Positions 23,976 to 33,201 of a DNA stretch of 35,983 nucleotides are shown in pieces. Each line of letters begins with the position of its first letter. The first letter of the stretch is position 1. The translations under genes were made by a program, and so were the position numbers. The notes beneath the pieces are model-generated. The model was given only the letters and a program-made list of their open reading frames with translations, searched no databases and was not told the DNA's origin. This DNA comes from Chloroflexota bacterium (GTDB lineage: Bacteria > Chloroflexota > Limnocylindria > P2-11E): the NCBI GenBank assembly GCA_005879975.1, contig VBIL01000159.1:1-35983 (forward strand). Direction: 5' to 3'.

Positions 23976-24410
23976 AAACTGCTCCTCGTCCCGGTCGTGA
24001 TGTTCATCGCTCTTCTAACCGGAGCCGGGACCGGACCGCTCAAAGACTCGCTGCCAAGTCTGTTCACGGGTCGCGACGAGCTCGCCCGCGCGCGCAGCGA
24101 GATCGCGGACCTGCGTTATGGCCGCGGCGCCGCCGCGCCCGAGTGGGTCGGGAAGTACGCGGACGCGCTGTGCAAGTCGGATGTCGCCTTTGTCACCCAG
24201 CACACCGATGCAGCGCTCGGACTCACGGCGGACGACATCGCGGCGCAGTTCCAGCGCATGCACGACAACGGGCTCGATTGCTCGGGCGTTCGGTACCTCG
24301 GCGCGGTCGGCGACCGTCAGTTCGTCTATGTGCTGCGCCAGGGCGACCGCGAGAATTGGTACGTTTTCACGGTCTCGGAGGACGGCCAGACCGTAGCCAA
24401 GGTCGAATGA
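23973..24410 (+). CDS. Secreted or membrane-anchored hypothetical protein
   Basis: A protein of 145 aa, not recognised. The N-terminus MKLLLVPVVMFIALLTGAG is a signal peptide or anchor. It is followed by a polar helical stretch (DELARARSEIADLRYGRG) and a compact domain with WVGKYADALCKSDVAFV and GLDCSGVRYLGAV, whose two Cys could form a disulphide, ending in a beta-like QFVYVLRQGDRENWYVFTV. The small alpha+beta build resembles SnoaL/NTF2-like or lipocalin-like folds, but I cannot assign it. GTG 23973 is preferred over ATG 23955 for the signal peptide and the promoter spacing. Confidence 0.6.
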   Translation: MKLLLVPVVMFIALLTGAGTGPLKDSLPSLFTGRDELARARSEIADLRYGRGAAAPEWVGKYADALCKSDVAFVTQHTDAALGLTADDIAAQFQRMHDNGLDCSGVRYLGAVGDRQFVYVLRQGDRENWYVFTVSEDGQTVAKVE

Positions 24411-24432
24411 CCACGGCCTGAGAGAGCGTCGG

Positions 24433-25290
24433 CTAGAAGGCGCTCGCCGCGACGCGTTGTCCTTCTGGGCTCTTCGCGAATTCCAGGAATGCCGCGATGC
24501 CGGGCCTGATCTGCGCGGCGTCGGGCGAGTAGACCAGGAAGAGCGGCCGGAAGATCTTGTAGGTGCCGTTCGCGAGGTTCGCTTGCGTGGGCGCCACGCC
24601 ATCGATCGAGATCATCCTGACCCGGTTGTCGTTCGCGGTCCGCGACCCGATGCTGGCGATCCCGATCCCACCGCGGAAGGATGCGATCGCACCCAGCGTC
24701 GGCTCTACCTCGAACATTTCGGTGACCGTTTTGCCGTACGTTGCCTTGCCTCCGAATACGAATGCCTCGAACGTCGTCCGCGTCGCCGCATTCGGCTCGC
24801 GGATGAATGCCCGGATGGGCTGGTCCGTACCTCCTAGGTCCACCCAGCTCGTGACCTCGCCGCTGTAGATCCTCCGCAGCTGGTCCTTCGTCAGGTTCTT
24901 GACCGGGTTGTCCGCGTTGACGACAACAGCCGTGCCGCTGAACCCGATCGGCACCGCAGCGACCCGCGCCTTTTCGGCATCGGCGAGCGGTCTGCTGATG
25001 AAGCCCACGTCGACCTCGTTGGAGCCAGCCAGTTTGATCGCGGCGTCCGAGCCGGTCTCGGTAACCATCCAGTTCACCCCCGGGTGGAGTTGCTTGAAGC
25101 GCACGGCGAGCGCTTGGACAGCGGGCAGCGCTCCTCCGCCACCGGTCGCGGTGTACTGGCCGCTCAGCGGATCGGGTGTCGGGATCGATGGAACGGGAAC
25201 GCCACAACCGGCGAAAAGGCACATCACGAGGACCGCGCCAATGGCGAACGTCGCGCTCTGCGGACTTCGGCGGTGACCCTTAATGATCAC
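24433..25290 (-). CDS. PstS-like phosphate-binding lipoprotein, copy 1
   Basis: A 285-aa periplasmic-type solute-binding lipoprotein (lipobox LFAGC, Cys29). It has the PstS/PBP-like pattern: SGQYTATGGGGALPAVQALA, HPGVNWMVTETGSDAAIKLA, EVDVGFISRPL, PIGFSGTAVVVNADNPVKNL, DQLRRIYSGEVTSW, ending in the PLFLVYSPDA segment. The family binds phosphate and delivers it to PstCA, or senses it. The GTG start 25290 matches the start of its paralogue. It lies 14 nt after the stop of that paralogue, in one operon. No pstC, pstA, pstB or phoU is present in the window. Confidence 0.88.
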   Translation of the reverse strand: MIIKGHRRSPQSATFAIGAVLVMCLFAGCGVPVPSIPTPDPLSGQYTATGGGGALPAVQALAVRFKQLHPGVNWMVTETGSDAAIKLAGSNEVDVGFISRPLADAEKARVAAVPIGFSGTAVVVNADNPVKNLTKDQLRRIYSGEVTSWVDLGGTDQPIRAFIREPNAATRTTFEAFVFGGKATYGKTVTEMFEVEPTLGAIASFRGGIGIASIGSRTANDNRVRMISIDGVAPTQANLANGTYKIFRPLFLVYSPDAAQIRPGIAAFLEFAKSPEGQRVAASAF

Positions 25291-25304
25291 GCCGGACGCT
25301 TCGC

Positions 25305-26162
25305 TTAGAAGGCCGCTGCGGCGATCCGCTGGCCTTCGGGACCCTTTACGAACTCCAGGAAAGCGCGCAGTGCCGGCTTCAGCGCGGCCAGGTCACCGCC
25401 GTAGATGAGAAAGAGTGGGCGAACGATCTTGTACGAGCCGTTCGCGATGCTCTCGAGTGTTGGCGGGACGCCATCGACCGAGAGAATCTTCACCCTCTTA
25501 TCGCTCGCGGTGCGGGATCCAGTGCTTGCGATGCCAATCGCGCCGCGAAACGAGCCGACCGCCGTTAGCAACGCGTCGACCTCGACCATCTGGGTGACGT
25601 TCTTGCCATAGCTCGGCGGCGTCGCGCCGAACAGGAAGGTCTCGAACGTTTGCCGCGTCGCGGCGTTCGGCTCACGGATGTACGGACGGACGGCCTGGTC
25701 TATCCCGCCGAGCTCGGACCAGTTCATGACCTCGCCGCTGTAAATCCTTCGCAGATCGTCTTTTGTCACGTTGGTCGCCGGGTTCCCCGCGTGGGCGACG
25801 AGGGCCGTACCGCTGAAACCGATGGGGACTGGAGTCACCTGCCGGCTCTCGCTTTCCGTCAGGCTTCGGCTCACGAACCCAAGATCGATGGTGTTCGAGA
25901 GCACCAGCTTGATGGCGGAGTTCGAGCCGGTCTCGGTCACGACCCAGTCGATAGCCGGATGGAGCTCCTTGAAGCGGGCCGTGAGAGCCTGCACCGCCGG
26001 CAGGGCGCCGCCGCCGCCGCTCGCCGTGTACTGGCCACTGATCGGGTCGGGCGTGGGAGATGGAGGCGCCGCGACCCCGCATGCGGCCACGAGGCAGGCG
26101 GCGACGAGAGCGCCCAGAACGCTCGTCGCGGTCGACCGACGGTGTGCGCCTTCGATTAGCAC
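25305..26162 (-). CDS. PstS-like phosphate-binding lipoprotein, copy 2
   Basis: A 285-aa lipoprotein (lipobox LVAAC, Cys28), paralogous to the downstream gene over its whole length, with SGQYTASGGGGALPAVQALT, HPAIDWVVTETGSNSAIKLV, DLGFVSRSL, PIGFSGTALVAHAGNPATNV and DDLRRIYSGEVMNWSELGG. The frame is open to ATG/GTG 26261, but GTG 26162 (MLIEGAHRRSTATS) aligns with the start of copy 1 (MIIKGHRRSPQSAT) and gives a proper signal peptide. The first 33 residues of the longer form would overlap the divergent promoter region. It is the first gene of the pair; substrate likely phosphate. Confidence 0.88.
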   Translation of the reverse strand: MLIEGAHRRSTATSVLGALVAACLVAACGVAAPPSPTPDPISGQYTASGGGGALPAVQALTARFKELHPAIDWVVTETGSNSAIKLVLSNTIDLGFVSRSLTESESRQVTPVPIGFSGTALVAHAGNPATNVTKDDLRRIYSGEVMNWSELGGIDQAVRPYIREPNAATRQTFETFLFGATPPSYGKNVTQMVEVDALLTAVGSFRGAIGIASTGSRTASDKRVKILSVDGVPPTLESIANGSYKIVRPLFLIYGGDLAALKPALRAFLEFVKGPEGQRIAAAAF

Positions 26163-26259
26163 GCCAAGCTCCAGTTCAGCAGGGTGCGACGAGGCAGTAC
26201 TAGGCACAATCGGCAAACTGGAGTACGTCCGGACTACGCCGTTTAGAGGAGGCGACCTC

Positions 26260-27234
26260 ATGGCTCAAGCCTTTATCGGCCCGATCGCGCTGCCTGCGGC
26301 CGGTGAACGTGCGACGGGTCGCTTCACGTTCGCCGGCGACGCCGGCCTCGAGAAGTACGAGTGGCCCTATATCGCTATCTCCGGCGTATCAAGTGGGCCG
26401 GTCGTGCTCGTCACCGCCGGTATCCACGCGGCGGAATACGCAGGGATCGAGGCGGCGATCCGCCTGGGCCGGTCGCTCCATCCACACAAGGTGCGCGGGA
26501 CGCTCATCGTCATCCCGTTGCTCAATCGCCCGGGGTTCTACGAGCGGAGCATCTACGTCAACCCGGAGGACGGCGACAACCTCAACCGCCTCTTTCCGGG
26601 AGACCCCAAGGGTAAGTGGGGCGAGCGCTTTGCTCATCGCCTGCTCACCGAGATCGTCACGAAGTGCGATCACGCGATCGACCTCCATGGGGGCGACCTC
26701 GTCGAGGATCTCGTCGCTCTCGTCATCTACCGGGAGACCGGAAACGCCGCGCTCGACGCTCGAATCAAGCGCATGGCCGATGCGTACGGCGCGCGCTGGG
26801 CGGTGAAGAGCGCCCCGACCGGTGAGCGGCCGGGGATGCTGTACGCCGTCGCCTCGCGGAGCGGAGTGGCCGCGATGCTTGCCGAGTCAGGCGGTCGCGG
26901 CCTCTTGATCGAAGAGGACGTGGTGCGTCACGTGCGCGGGGTAACAAACATCCTGCGCACGATCGGCGCGCTGGAGGGCGAGCCGGAAGCCGTCGCGCCG
27001 CCCCGCGTCGTGAAGTCGTTCGATTGGCTTCGCTCGCCGGTCGAAGGATTCTTCCATTGCCACGTGCGCGTCGATCAGCTGGTGAAGCAGGGCGACGTTG
27101 TCGGCGACCTCGTCGATCTGGTCGGGGAGCCACTCGCGACGATCATCGCGCCGGTGGGCGGTGTCGTGCTCTTCCTCGTCACCAGCCCTGCGATCAGGAA
27201 GGATGGGATTCTGCTGGCCATCGGCGCTCTCTAG
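26260..27234 (+). CDS. Succinylglutamate desuccinylase/aspartoacylase family (AstE/AspA-like)
   Basis: A 324-aa zinc carboxypeptidase-like deacylase. Zinc ligands are visible in GIHAAEYAGIEA (His56, Glu59) and in DLHGGD (His143). VNPEDGDNLNRLFPGDPKGK (100-119) is the family substrate-site motif. A beta-barrel-like C-terminal domain follows (GFFHCHVRVDQLVKQGDVVG). The family removes acyl groups from N-acyl amino acids (N-acetylaspartate, N-succinylglutamate) or related amides; the exact substrate is not predictable. ATG 26260 is fixed by an AGAGGAGG ribosome site. The stop overlaps the convergent ligase stop within a CTAG. Confidence 0.9.
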   Translation: MAQAFIGPIALPAAGERATGRFTFAGDAGLEKYEWPYIAISGVSSGPVVLVTAGIHAAEYAGIEAAIRLGRSLHPHKVRGTLIVIPLLNRPGFYERSIYVNPEDGDNLNRLFPGDPKGKWGERFAHRLLTEIVTKCDHAIDLHGGDLVEDLVALVIYRETGNAALDARIKRMADAYGARWAVKSAPTGERPGMLYAVASRSGVAAMLAESGGRGLLIEEDVVRHVRGVTNILRTIGALEGEPEAVAPPRVVKSFDWLRSPVEGFFHCHVRVDQLVKQGDVVGDLVDLVGEPLATIIAPVGGVVLFLVTSPAIRKDGILLAIGAL

Positions 27235-28814
27235 GTGTTCGCCGCCGCCGCCGCCTTCGTCCTTTCCCGCTCCGCCAATTCGCGCCGGAGGATCTTTCCC
27301 GAAGCGGTGCGCGGCACTTTCTCCACGAACTCGACCTCCCGCACGCGCTTGTAGTCGGCGATCCGTTCCTTCACGAACGCGATGAGCTCGTCGGCTGTGG
27401 CCTGCGCGTTCGGGCGAAGCTGCACGAAGGCCTTGGGGATCTCGCCGGCCTCCTCATCGCGCTTGCCGATCACGCCGGCGTCGGCGACGGCGGGGTGCTC
27501 GCACAGGACGGCCTCAACCTCGGCCGGACCGACGCCGAAGCCCTTGTATTTGATGAACTCTTTCTTGCGATCGACGATGAAGACGTATCCCTTCTCGTCC
27601 TTTTTCCCGACATCGCCGGTGTGGAACCAGCCGTCACGCATCACATCCGCCGTGTCCTGCAGCTTGTTCCAGTAGCCGCGCATCACCTGGGGCCCGCGCA
27701 CGCAGATCTCGCCAACCTCACCCGTCGCGAGTGTTCGCGTACCGTCGTCCAGGTCGACGATCTTGTCGAGGGTGCCGGGAACGGCCGGTCCGATCGACTC
27801 GAGCACCGCCGCTTCGACCGGATTCGAATGCGTCACGGGGGAGGTTTCGGTAAGGCCGTAGCCCTGGACGATCGGCTTGCCGATGCGTTCGATCATCCGT
27901 CTCGCCGGATCGGGGGCGAGCGGGGCCGCGCCGCTGAAGAAGAATCGCACCGACGAGAAGTCGTGCTTGTCGACCTCGGGACTCATCGCGAGGCCGAAGA
28001 CGATCGGCGGGACGATGAAACAGACCGTAGCCCGATGACGCTCGATGAGCGTGCAGTACTCGGCCATGTCGAACCGCGGCATCACGACCTGCGTCGCGCC
28101 GAGACTGATCGAGCCGGCCATGAGCAGGTTCAGCGCGTAGATGTGGAAGTAGGGAAGGACATTCAGGAACACGTCGCTGCGGCTGACCGGGACGGCGGCG
28201 AAGAACTGCTGCTCGTTCGCGGTCAGGTTCGCGTGCGTGAGCATCACCCCTTTCGGGAAGCCGGTGGTGCCGCTCGTGTACGGGAGCGCGGCGAGGTCGT
28301 CCATGGTCGTGCCAACGGAAACAGAACCGGCCTCCGCCACGAGGTCGTCGAACCGTTCCACCCCGCTCGGCGCGGACTTTCCGGTGATCGCGAACGCGTG
28401 CACGTTCTTGAGGTCGCCGCGCACCGCGTCGACCACGGGCGCCAGCGTCTCGTGATAGAGCACCGCGGTTGCGCCGGCGTCGCCGATCTGGAAGCGCAGC
28501 TCGCGCTCCTTTGACTGCGTGTTGATCGGATTCACCACGCCGCCCGCCTTCAAGGTCCCGTAGAAGGCGAACACGAATTCAACCGAGTTCGGCATGAAAA
28601 GCGTGACCCGATCGCCCTTCTTGACGCCGCGCGTGGCGAGCGCGGCCGCGAGGCGATCGGTGGCCGCATCGAGCTCCGCGTACGTGACCATCCGGTCGCC
28701 GAAGATGAGCGCGGGCTTGATGCCTACTTCGCGTGACACCTCGCGCAATCGGTCCTGAAGACCGATCTCCCGATAGGTGAACGTCGTCGACAGTGGCGTC
28801 GTGGCGATCGTCAT
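27231..28814 (-). CDS. Acyl-CoA synthetase (long-chain fatty acid / 4-coumarate-CoA ligase type)
   Basis: A 527-aa ANL-superfamily ligase that adenylates a carboxylate and transfers it to CoA. Motifs: P-loop YTSGTTGFPKGVMLTH (179-194), YGLTETSPVTH, GWFHTGDVGKKDEKGYVFIV, DRKKEFIKYKGFGVGPAEVE, and the catalytic C-terminal Lys in VPRTASGKILRRE. Length and order are normal for 4-coumarate:CoA and medium/long-chain acyl ligases; the substrate is uncertain. ATG 28814 is preceded by a GGGGAGGG ribosome site. The gene is divergent from the amidohydrolase with 71 bp between starts, so they could be co-regulated. Confidence 0.94.
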   Translation of the reverse strand: MTIATTPLSTTFTYREIGLQDRLREVSREVGIKPALIFGDRMVTYAELDAATDRLAAALATRGVKKGDRVTLFMPNSVEFVFAFYGTLKAGGVVNPINTQSKERELRFQIGDAGATAVLYHETLAPVVDAVRGDLKNVHAFAITGKSAPSGVERFDDLVAEAGSVSVGTTMDDLAALPYTSGTTGFPKGVMLTHANLTANEQQFFAAVPVSRSDVFLNVLPYFHIYALNLLMAGSISLGATQVVMPRFDMAEYCTLIERHRATVCFIVPPIVFGLAMSPEVDKHDFSSVRFFFSGAAPLAPDPARRMIERIGKPIVQGYGLTETSPVTHSNPVEAAVLESIGPAVPGTLDKIVDLDDGTRTLATGEVGEICVRGPQVMRGYWNKLQDTADVMRDGWFHTGDVGKKDEKGYVFIVDRKKEFIKYKGFGVGPAEVEAVLCEHPAVADAGVIGKRDEEAGEIPKAFVQLRPNAQATADELIAFVKERIADYKRVREVEFVEKVPRTASGKILRRELAERERTKAAAAANT

Positions 28815-28870
28815 GACGATCCCTCCCCGGCCGTCGGCCAGCGCACGCGATTCTATGTCTCTGCCTGGGC

Positions 28871-28888
28871 GCCTAGCCTTCTGCCGTG
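28871..28888 (+). promoter_or_regulatory. Leaderless-type -10 element before the amidohydrolase gene
   Basis: GCCTAGCCT (TAGCCT at 28874-28879), then 6 nt (TCTGCC), then GTG 28886. No Shine-Dalgarno is present between the element and the start codon. The preceding GGGCGCCTAG is identical to the sequence at the ATPase-like gene promoter (minus strand, near 23932). Confidence 0.5.
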
Positions 28889-30076
28889 TCCCTCCTGGTT
28901 ACAGCGGATGCCCTCATCGACGGGTCGGGCGCGGCGCCGCTGCGCCCCGGTGCGGTGCTTCTCCAGGGCGACCGGATCGTCGCTGTGGGCGCGCACGTCG
29001 CCCCACCGCCAAACGCCGAACGTCTCGATCTCGCCGGAGCGACGATCCTGCCTGGCCTCATCGACTGTCACGTCCACCTTTCGGATGAGGGGCTTCCCGA
29101 TGCGAGCGCGCGCGATCGCGATCCGCCGGCTCTCAGGGTCCTCCGAATGGCCGAGCACGCTCGTCGCACGCTGGCCGCCGGCTTTACGACCGTGCGCGAC
29201 GTCGGTGGCCGCGATCATCTCGAGTTCGGTCTTCGCCGGGCGGCAGCCGAGCAGGTCATCCAGACGCCGCGACTCGTACTCGCGGGGAAGATCGTCTCGA
29301 TGACGACTCCGGGCGCGTCGTCCTGGCCGGGTATGTATCGGCAGGCCGATGGACCCTGGGACGTCGTGAAGGCGGTCCGCGAGCAGGTCGCCGCCGGCGC
29401 GGATGTCATCAAGGTCATGGCGACCGGCGCTGTGCTCGCGCCCGCGCACGAACGACCCGGTGTTGCGCAATTCACGACCGACGAGCTTCGTGCCGCGGTC
29501 GATGCCGCCCATGCGCTCGGCCGCCGCGTCGCCGCCCACGCCCACGGGATCGATGGGATCCGGCGGGCGGTCGAGGCGGGTGTCGACACCATCGAACACG
29601 GCACCCACCTGCACGAGGCGCCGGCGGTCGCGCGAGCGATGGCCACTCGCGGCATCTTTCTCGTGCCGACCTTGAAGGCGCTCGCCAACATCGCGGACGC
29701 GCCCGCGCCAGGGATCCCCGACGAGATCGTCGCGAAGGCCCGCGAGCGGCGAACGGATCGCGACTTGACCTTCCGCCTGGCTCTGGCAGAAGGCGTCGCG
29801 ATAGCTATGGGTACCGATGCCGCGACACCGTTCAACAGGCACGGCGAGAACGCGCAGGAGCTCGCGATCATGGTCGACCTGGGGATGAGCGCGCTGTCCG
29901 CGATCGCCGCCGCGACGTGCATCGCCGGCCGCGCGATCGGCCGTGACGACGTCGGCCTCCTGGCGCCGGGAAAGCTCGCCGACATCGCGATCTGGGACGG
30001 CGATCCGCTCGCGGACATCCGCCTACTTCAGCGCCCACCGCGCGTGGTCTTTCTTGGCGGGATGCGCGTCGTCTAA
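28886..30076 (+). CDS. Amidohydrolase family protein (imidazolonepropionase / prolidase-like)
   Basis: A 396-aa metal-dependent amidohydrolase. The N-terminal beta domain leads to LIDCHVHL (metal His62, His64). It continues with [12 protein letters not shown] (Lys or carboxylated Lys), [11 protein letters not shown] and [10 protein letters not shown] (further metal His), [20 protein letters not shown] (catalytic Asp), and ends with [18 protein letters not shown]. Relatives include Xaa-Pro dipeptidases of the Sgx9260 type and organophosphate acid anhydrolase-like enzymes; the physiological substrate is not predictable. It is followed at 17 nt by an aldo-keto reductase on the same strand, so the two probably form an operon. 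GTG start, apparently leaderless. Confidence 0.92.
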   Translation: MSLLVTADALIDGSGAAPLRPGAVLLQGDRIVAVGAHVAPPPNAERLDLAGATILPGLIDCHVHLSDEGLPDASARDRDPPALRVLRMAEHARRTLAAGFTTVRDVGGRDHLEFGLRRAAAEQVIQTPRLVLAGKIVSMTTPGASSWPGMYRQADGPWDVVKAVREQVAAGADVIKVMATGAVLAPAHERPGVAQFTTDELRAAVDAAHALGRRVAAHAHGIDGIRRAVEAGVDTIEHGTHLHEAPAVARAMATRGIFLVPTLKALANIADAPAPGIPDEIVAKARERRTDRDLTFRLALAEGVAIAMGTDAATPFNRHGENAQELAIMVDLGMSALSAIAAATCIAGRAIGRDDVGLLAPGKLADIAIWDGDPLADIRLLQRPPRVVFLGGMRVV

Positions 30077-30093
30077 AAGAGAGGACGCCTATC

Positions 30094-30966
30094 GTGATGG
30101 GCGTGATCCCTCGCGAGCCGTTCGGAAGGACCGGACACCAAAGCCGCCGGACGCTCTTCGGCGCCGCCGCGCTCGGGAAGGTGACCGACGCGGAGGCGGA
30201 TCGCGCGCTCGAGCTCGTCCTCCGGTATGACCTCGATCACCTGGATACGGCCGCGAGCTACGGTGACTCGGAGCTCCAGATCGCCAAGTGGCTCGCACGG
30301 GAGGGACGCGATCGTTTCTTCCTCGCCACGAAGACCGGGAGGCGCACCTATGGCGAAGCGCGCGACGAGATCCGCGCATCGCTGCGGCGCCTCGGCGTCG
30401 ACCACGTCGATCTGATCCAGCTGCACAACCTCGTGGATCAGGCGGAGTGGGACATCGCGTTCGGCAAGGACGGCGCGCTGCGCGCCGCGGCCGAGGCGCG
30501 CGACGCCGGACTGGTGCGGTTCATCGGCGTGACCGGGCACGGCGTGCAGGCGCCGCGGCGTCACCGCGAGAGTCTCGAGCGATTCCCGTTCGATAGCGTG
30601 CTTTTCCCTTACAACGCGACGCAGGTGAGGGACGAGGCGTACGCACGCGACATCGAGGCGCTCATTGCGCTCTGCACGTCGCGCGGCGTCGCGATGCAAA
30701 CGATCAAGAGCATCACCCTGGGCCCATGGCCTGGTGAGCGGCCCGAGCGGCCCACCACCTGGTACGAGCCGCTCACGGATCAGGGCGACATAGACCTTGC
30801 GGTCCGTTGGGTCCTGGGCCGGCCGGGTCTTTTCCTCAACACCGCGAGCGACATCGATCTCCTCGCGAAGGTCCTCGATGCCGCCGATCGCGGTGGTCCG
30901 CGCCCGAGCAACGAAGAGATGACGGAGCTCGTGCGGCGCCGCGAGATGGCGCCCCTCTTCGTCTAA
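30094..30966 (+). CDS. Aldo/keto reductase
   Basis: A 290-aa NAD(P)H-dependent oxidoreductase of the AKR fold. The catalytic tetrad is visible: Asp51 (HLDTAASYG), Tyr56, Lys80 (FFLATKTG) and His111 (LIQLHNL). The [20 protein letters not shown] start is of the AKR11/13 (YdhF/YccK-like) type. The mid-section [20 protein letters not shown] is not strongly conserved. The frame starts at GTG 30094 or the following ATG 30097; 30103 (GTG) is also possible because TATCGT ends 7 nt before it. It lies in one unit with the amidohydrolase and is convergent with another reductase. Confidence 0.9.
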   Translation: MMGVIPREPFGRTGHQSRRTLFGAAALGKVTDAEADRALELVLRYDLDHLDTAASYGDSELQIAKWLAREGRDRFFLATKTGRRTYGEARDEIRASLRRLGVDHVDLIQLHNLVDQAEWDIAFGKDGALRAAAEARDAGLVRFIGVTGHGVQAPRRHRESLERFPFDSVLFPYNATQVRDEAYARDIEALIALCTSRGVAMQTIKSITLGPWPGERPERPTTWYEPLTDQGDIDLAVRWVLGRPGLFLNTASDIDLLAKVLDAADRGGPRPSNEEMTELVRRREMAPLFV

Positions 30967-31811
30967 CGCGTCTCGAGCGGCTTCTTTCCCTCCGGCTGAG
31001 GAAAAGACTCATCGAGCTCCTCCAGATCGCGTTTGCTCAATCTGAGGTCCGCGGCGCCGCGGTTCTCGCGGACGTGCGCCGCGCGCGCGGCCTTCGGGAT
31101 CGCGATGATGCCGTCTTCCCGGATGACCCAGGCGAGGGCGATCTGTGCCGGCGTCGCGTCGTGCCGCTTCGCGACGGCGGTGAGAACGGGGTGAGGATGC
31201 GCGAGAAGGCCCTCTTCGACCGGCGAATAGGCGATGATCGGCCGATGGCGCTTCCGCATCCATGGGATCAGGTCCCACTCGATGCCGCGGCGCTCGAGGT
31301 TGTAGAGGACTTCGTTCGTAACGATGCGTTGCAGGCCCTCCTTGAGCCGCGCGAGCTCCGCGAGGTCTTCGACGTCGAAGTTGCTGACGCCGGCGTAGCG
31401 GATCTTTTGCGAGCGGAGCAGCGCGTCGAAACCCGCGAGCGTCTCCTTGAGCGGAACGTCGCCGCGCCAGTGCAGGAGATACAGGTCGATGCGATCGGTA
31501 GCGAGCCGCGTGAGACTCCGCTCGCACGCCGCGGCCATGCGCCCTCGTGTCGCGTTCTGCGGATAGAACTTGGTCACGACAAAGACGTCGTCACGCCGGC
31601 CGGAGATCGCTTCGCCGACGATCCGCTCCGCGCCGCCATCGGCGTACATCTCGGCCGTGTCGATCAGCGTCATGCCGAGATCGATGCCGAGCCGGAGCGC
31701 GGCAACTTCGGTCTTCCTCGCGCGAGCGTTCTCGCCCATGCGCCACGTGCCCTGACCGAGCACCGGTAGCGCCTCACCCGACGGGAGCTTGGTGGTCCGC
31801 AGCCGCGTCAT
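30963..31811 (-). CDS. Aldo/keto reductase (2,5-diketo-gluconate reductase-like)
   Basis: A 282-aa AKR of a different branch from the neighbour. Tetrad: Asp51 ([12 protein letters not shown]), Tyr56, Lys81 (VFVVTKFYP) and His114 (LYLLHWRGD). C-terminal [19 protein letters not shown] is the NADP(H)-binding segment typical of YeaE/DkgA-like members. ATG 31811 lies 6 nt after a TAGCGG sequence on its strand, with no Shine-Dalgarno. Its stop overlaps the convergent reductase stop (CTAA/TTAG). Likely reduces small aldehydes or ketones in the cytoplasm. Confidence 0.93.
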   Translation of the reverse strand: MTRLRTTKLPSGEALPVLGQGTWRMGENARARKTEVAALRLGIDLGMTLIDTAEMYADGGAERIVGEAISGRRDDVFVVTKFYPQNATRGRMAAACERSLTRLATDRIDLYLLHWRGDVPLKETLAGFDALLRSQKIRYAGVSNFDVEDLAELARLKEGLQRIVTNEVLYNLERRGIEWDLIPWMRKRHRPIIAYSPVEEGLLAHPHPVLTAVAKRHDATPAQIALAWVIREDGIIAIPKAARAAHVRENRGAADLRLSKRDLEELDESFPQPEGKKPLETR

Positions 31812-31817
31812 GTTCGA

Positions 31818-31827
31818 CCGCTAGAGT
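31818..31827. promoter_or_regulatory. Overlapping divergent -10 elements sharing a CTAG
   Basis: Between the reductase ATG (31811, minus) and the channel GTG (31836, plus) there are only 24 bp. TAGAGT (31822-31827, plus) ends 8 nt before the GTG, and TAGCGG (31823-31818, minus) ends 6 nt before the ATG. Both use the CTAG at 31821-31824. If both are promoters, polymerase binding on one side would exclude the other. Confidence 0.4.
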
Positions 31828-31835
31828 GCGTCGCC

Positions 31836-32465
31836 GTGACGGTGTCATACAACCAGCTTGCCGCGCGGCGGCTCGATCGGATCTCGGCGCTAAGCGATGG
31901 CTTGTTCGCGATCGCCATGACGTTGATCGTTCTCGAGATCCGGCTGCCTGAGGCGGCGGGCATCCGCTCCGAGCAGGATCTCTGGGGTGCGCTGCTCAAC
32001 CTGTCACCGCGCCTCGTGACCTATCTACTCAGCTTCCTGACGCTTGGGATCTTCTGGAGCGGGCAGCAGACCCAGCTCAACTACTTCGCGAACGCCGACC
32101 GCCACCTCAGCTGGATCAATCTCGGTTTCCTTGCAGGCATCGCGCTCATGCCATTCTCGACCTCGGTCCTAGCGGAGTTCATCACCTTTCGCATCGCGCT
32201 GCTCGTCTACTGGCTCAATATCTTCCTGCTCGGCGGGTTGCTCTACTTCGCGTGGATCTATGCGAGCCGGGCCGGGCTGGTGCGACAGGACGCCGGTCCC
32301 GACGTCTCCGCCGCGCTCAAGCGACGGATCGTGGTTGCGCAGGCGCTGTACGCGGTCGGCGCACTCCTATGCGTGATCAACACGTACTGGAGCATCGGCT
32401 TCATCGTGCTCGTGCAGCTCAACTTCGCGATCGCGCCCCGCATCCCGTGGCTCTCGCGGATCTAG
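31836..32465 (+). CDS. TMEM175/DUF1211-type potassium channel-like membrane protein
   Basis: A 209-aa integral membrane protein with about six spans. The N-terminal RISALSDGLFAIAMTLIVLE (15-34) is the TMEM175 pore-helix signature, normally RxxAFSDGxFAIAxTL; here Phe of the FSD motif is Leu. Later spans include LVTYLLSFLTLGIFWSGQQ and FRIALLVYWLNIFLLGGLLY, plus a final helix pair near YAVGALLCVINTYWSIGF. The family conducts K+ in bacteria, as shown for a few members. The start is GTG 31836. It is divergent from the reductase with a 24-bp intergenic space. Confidence 0.85.
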   Translation: MTVSYNQLAARRLDRISALSDGLFAIAMTLIVLEIRLPEAAGIRSEQDLWGALLNLSPRLVTYLLSFLTLGIFWSGQQTQLNYFANADRHLSWINLGFLAGIALMPFSTSVLAEFITFRIALLVYWLNIFLLGGLLYFAWIYASRAGLVRQDAGPDVSAALKRRIVVAQALYAVGALLCVINTYWSIGFIVLVQLNFAIAPRIPWLSRI

Positions 32466-32517
32466 CCTGAGCATCCGATCCGTCGCCGTACTGGATCAGC
32501 AGGCGCTCGCCGAGGGT

Positions 32518-33111
32518 GTGCGCGCGCTCGGCAAGGCGGACGCGGACCTGCGCGAGGTGATCGCACGACACGGTCCGCCGCCCCTCTGGGAGCGCGAGCC
32601 GGGATTTCCGACCCTGCTGCGGATCATCCTGGAACAGCAGGTTTCGCTTGCATCGGCGCGGGCCACGTACGAACGCTTGCTGATGGTCGTCTCATCGCTC
32701 ACGCCCGCAGCGCTCCTCGCCCTCGACGACGCGGCGCTCAGGACCGCGGGCTTCAGCAGGCAGAAGGCGAGCTACGCCCGCGACCTCGCGCGTTCTCTCG
32801 CCGACGGAACCTTCGACCTCGCCGCCCTCGAGCGAAAGGACGACCTCGCGGCTCGCGTTGAGCTGACGCGCCTTCGGGGTGTGGGGATCTGGAGCGCGGA
32901 CATCTATCTGCTGATGGCGCTCCGGCGGAGCGATGTCTGGCCGCGGAGCGATCTCGCGCTCGCGACCGCGGCCGCCGAGGTGAAGCACCTGGAGCGGCGA
33001 CCATCACCCGACGACCTCGAAGGCCTGGCCTCCTCATGGCGTCCTTGGCGTGCGGTCGCGGCGCGGATCCTCTGGCATCACTATCTCTCGACGCGGCGTC
33101 GGCCCGATTGA
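32518..33111 (+). CDS. DNA-3-methyladenine glycosylase / HhH-GPD (AlkA-like)
   Basis: A base-excision repair glycosylase of 197 aa or more. LRIILEQQVSLASARATYER is the family entrance motif. The helix-hairpin-helix is LTRLRGVGIWSADIYLLMAL and is followed by the catalytic Asp in WPRSDLALATA, the GPD element. It likely removes alkylated purines. GTG 32518 is the first canonical start, but coding-like residues (SIRSVAVLDQQALAEG) lie upstream in the open frame, so a start at CTG 32467, directly after the stop of the channel gene, is possible. It is co-directional with the channel gene. Confidence 0.88.
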   Translation: MRALGKADADLREVIARHGPPPLWEREPGFPTLLRIILEQQVSLASARATYERLLMVVSSLTPAALLALDDAALRTAGFSRQKASYARDLARSLADGTFDLAALERKDDLAARVELTRLRGVGIWSADIYLLMALRRSDVWPRSDLALATAAAEVKHLERRPSPDDLEGLASSWRPWRAVAARILWHHYLSTRRRPD

Positions 33112-33201
33112 TCGGTCGGCGCGCGCACAGCAGTTGGATCAGAGTCGGATCGAGTTCACCGATGTCGTTGCGCCAGCGGTGCGCAGACGCTACGCAAGGC
33201 C

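Noticed and set aside
26163-26261. Upstream extension of the second PstS-like protein
   Set aside because: The paralogue starts at the aligned GTG, and the extension would place a normal lipoprotein signal 33 residues inside the protein.
27024-28514. A 496-aa open frame on the plus strand
   Set aside because: Overlaps the real aspartoacylase-like and acyl-CoA ligase genes; composition typical of an antisense frame.
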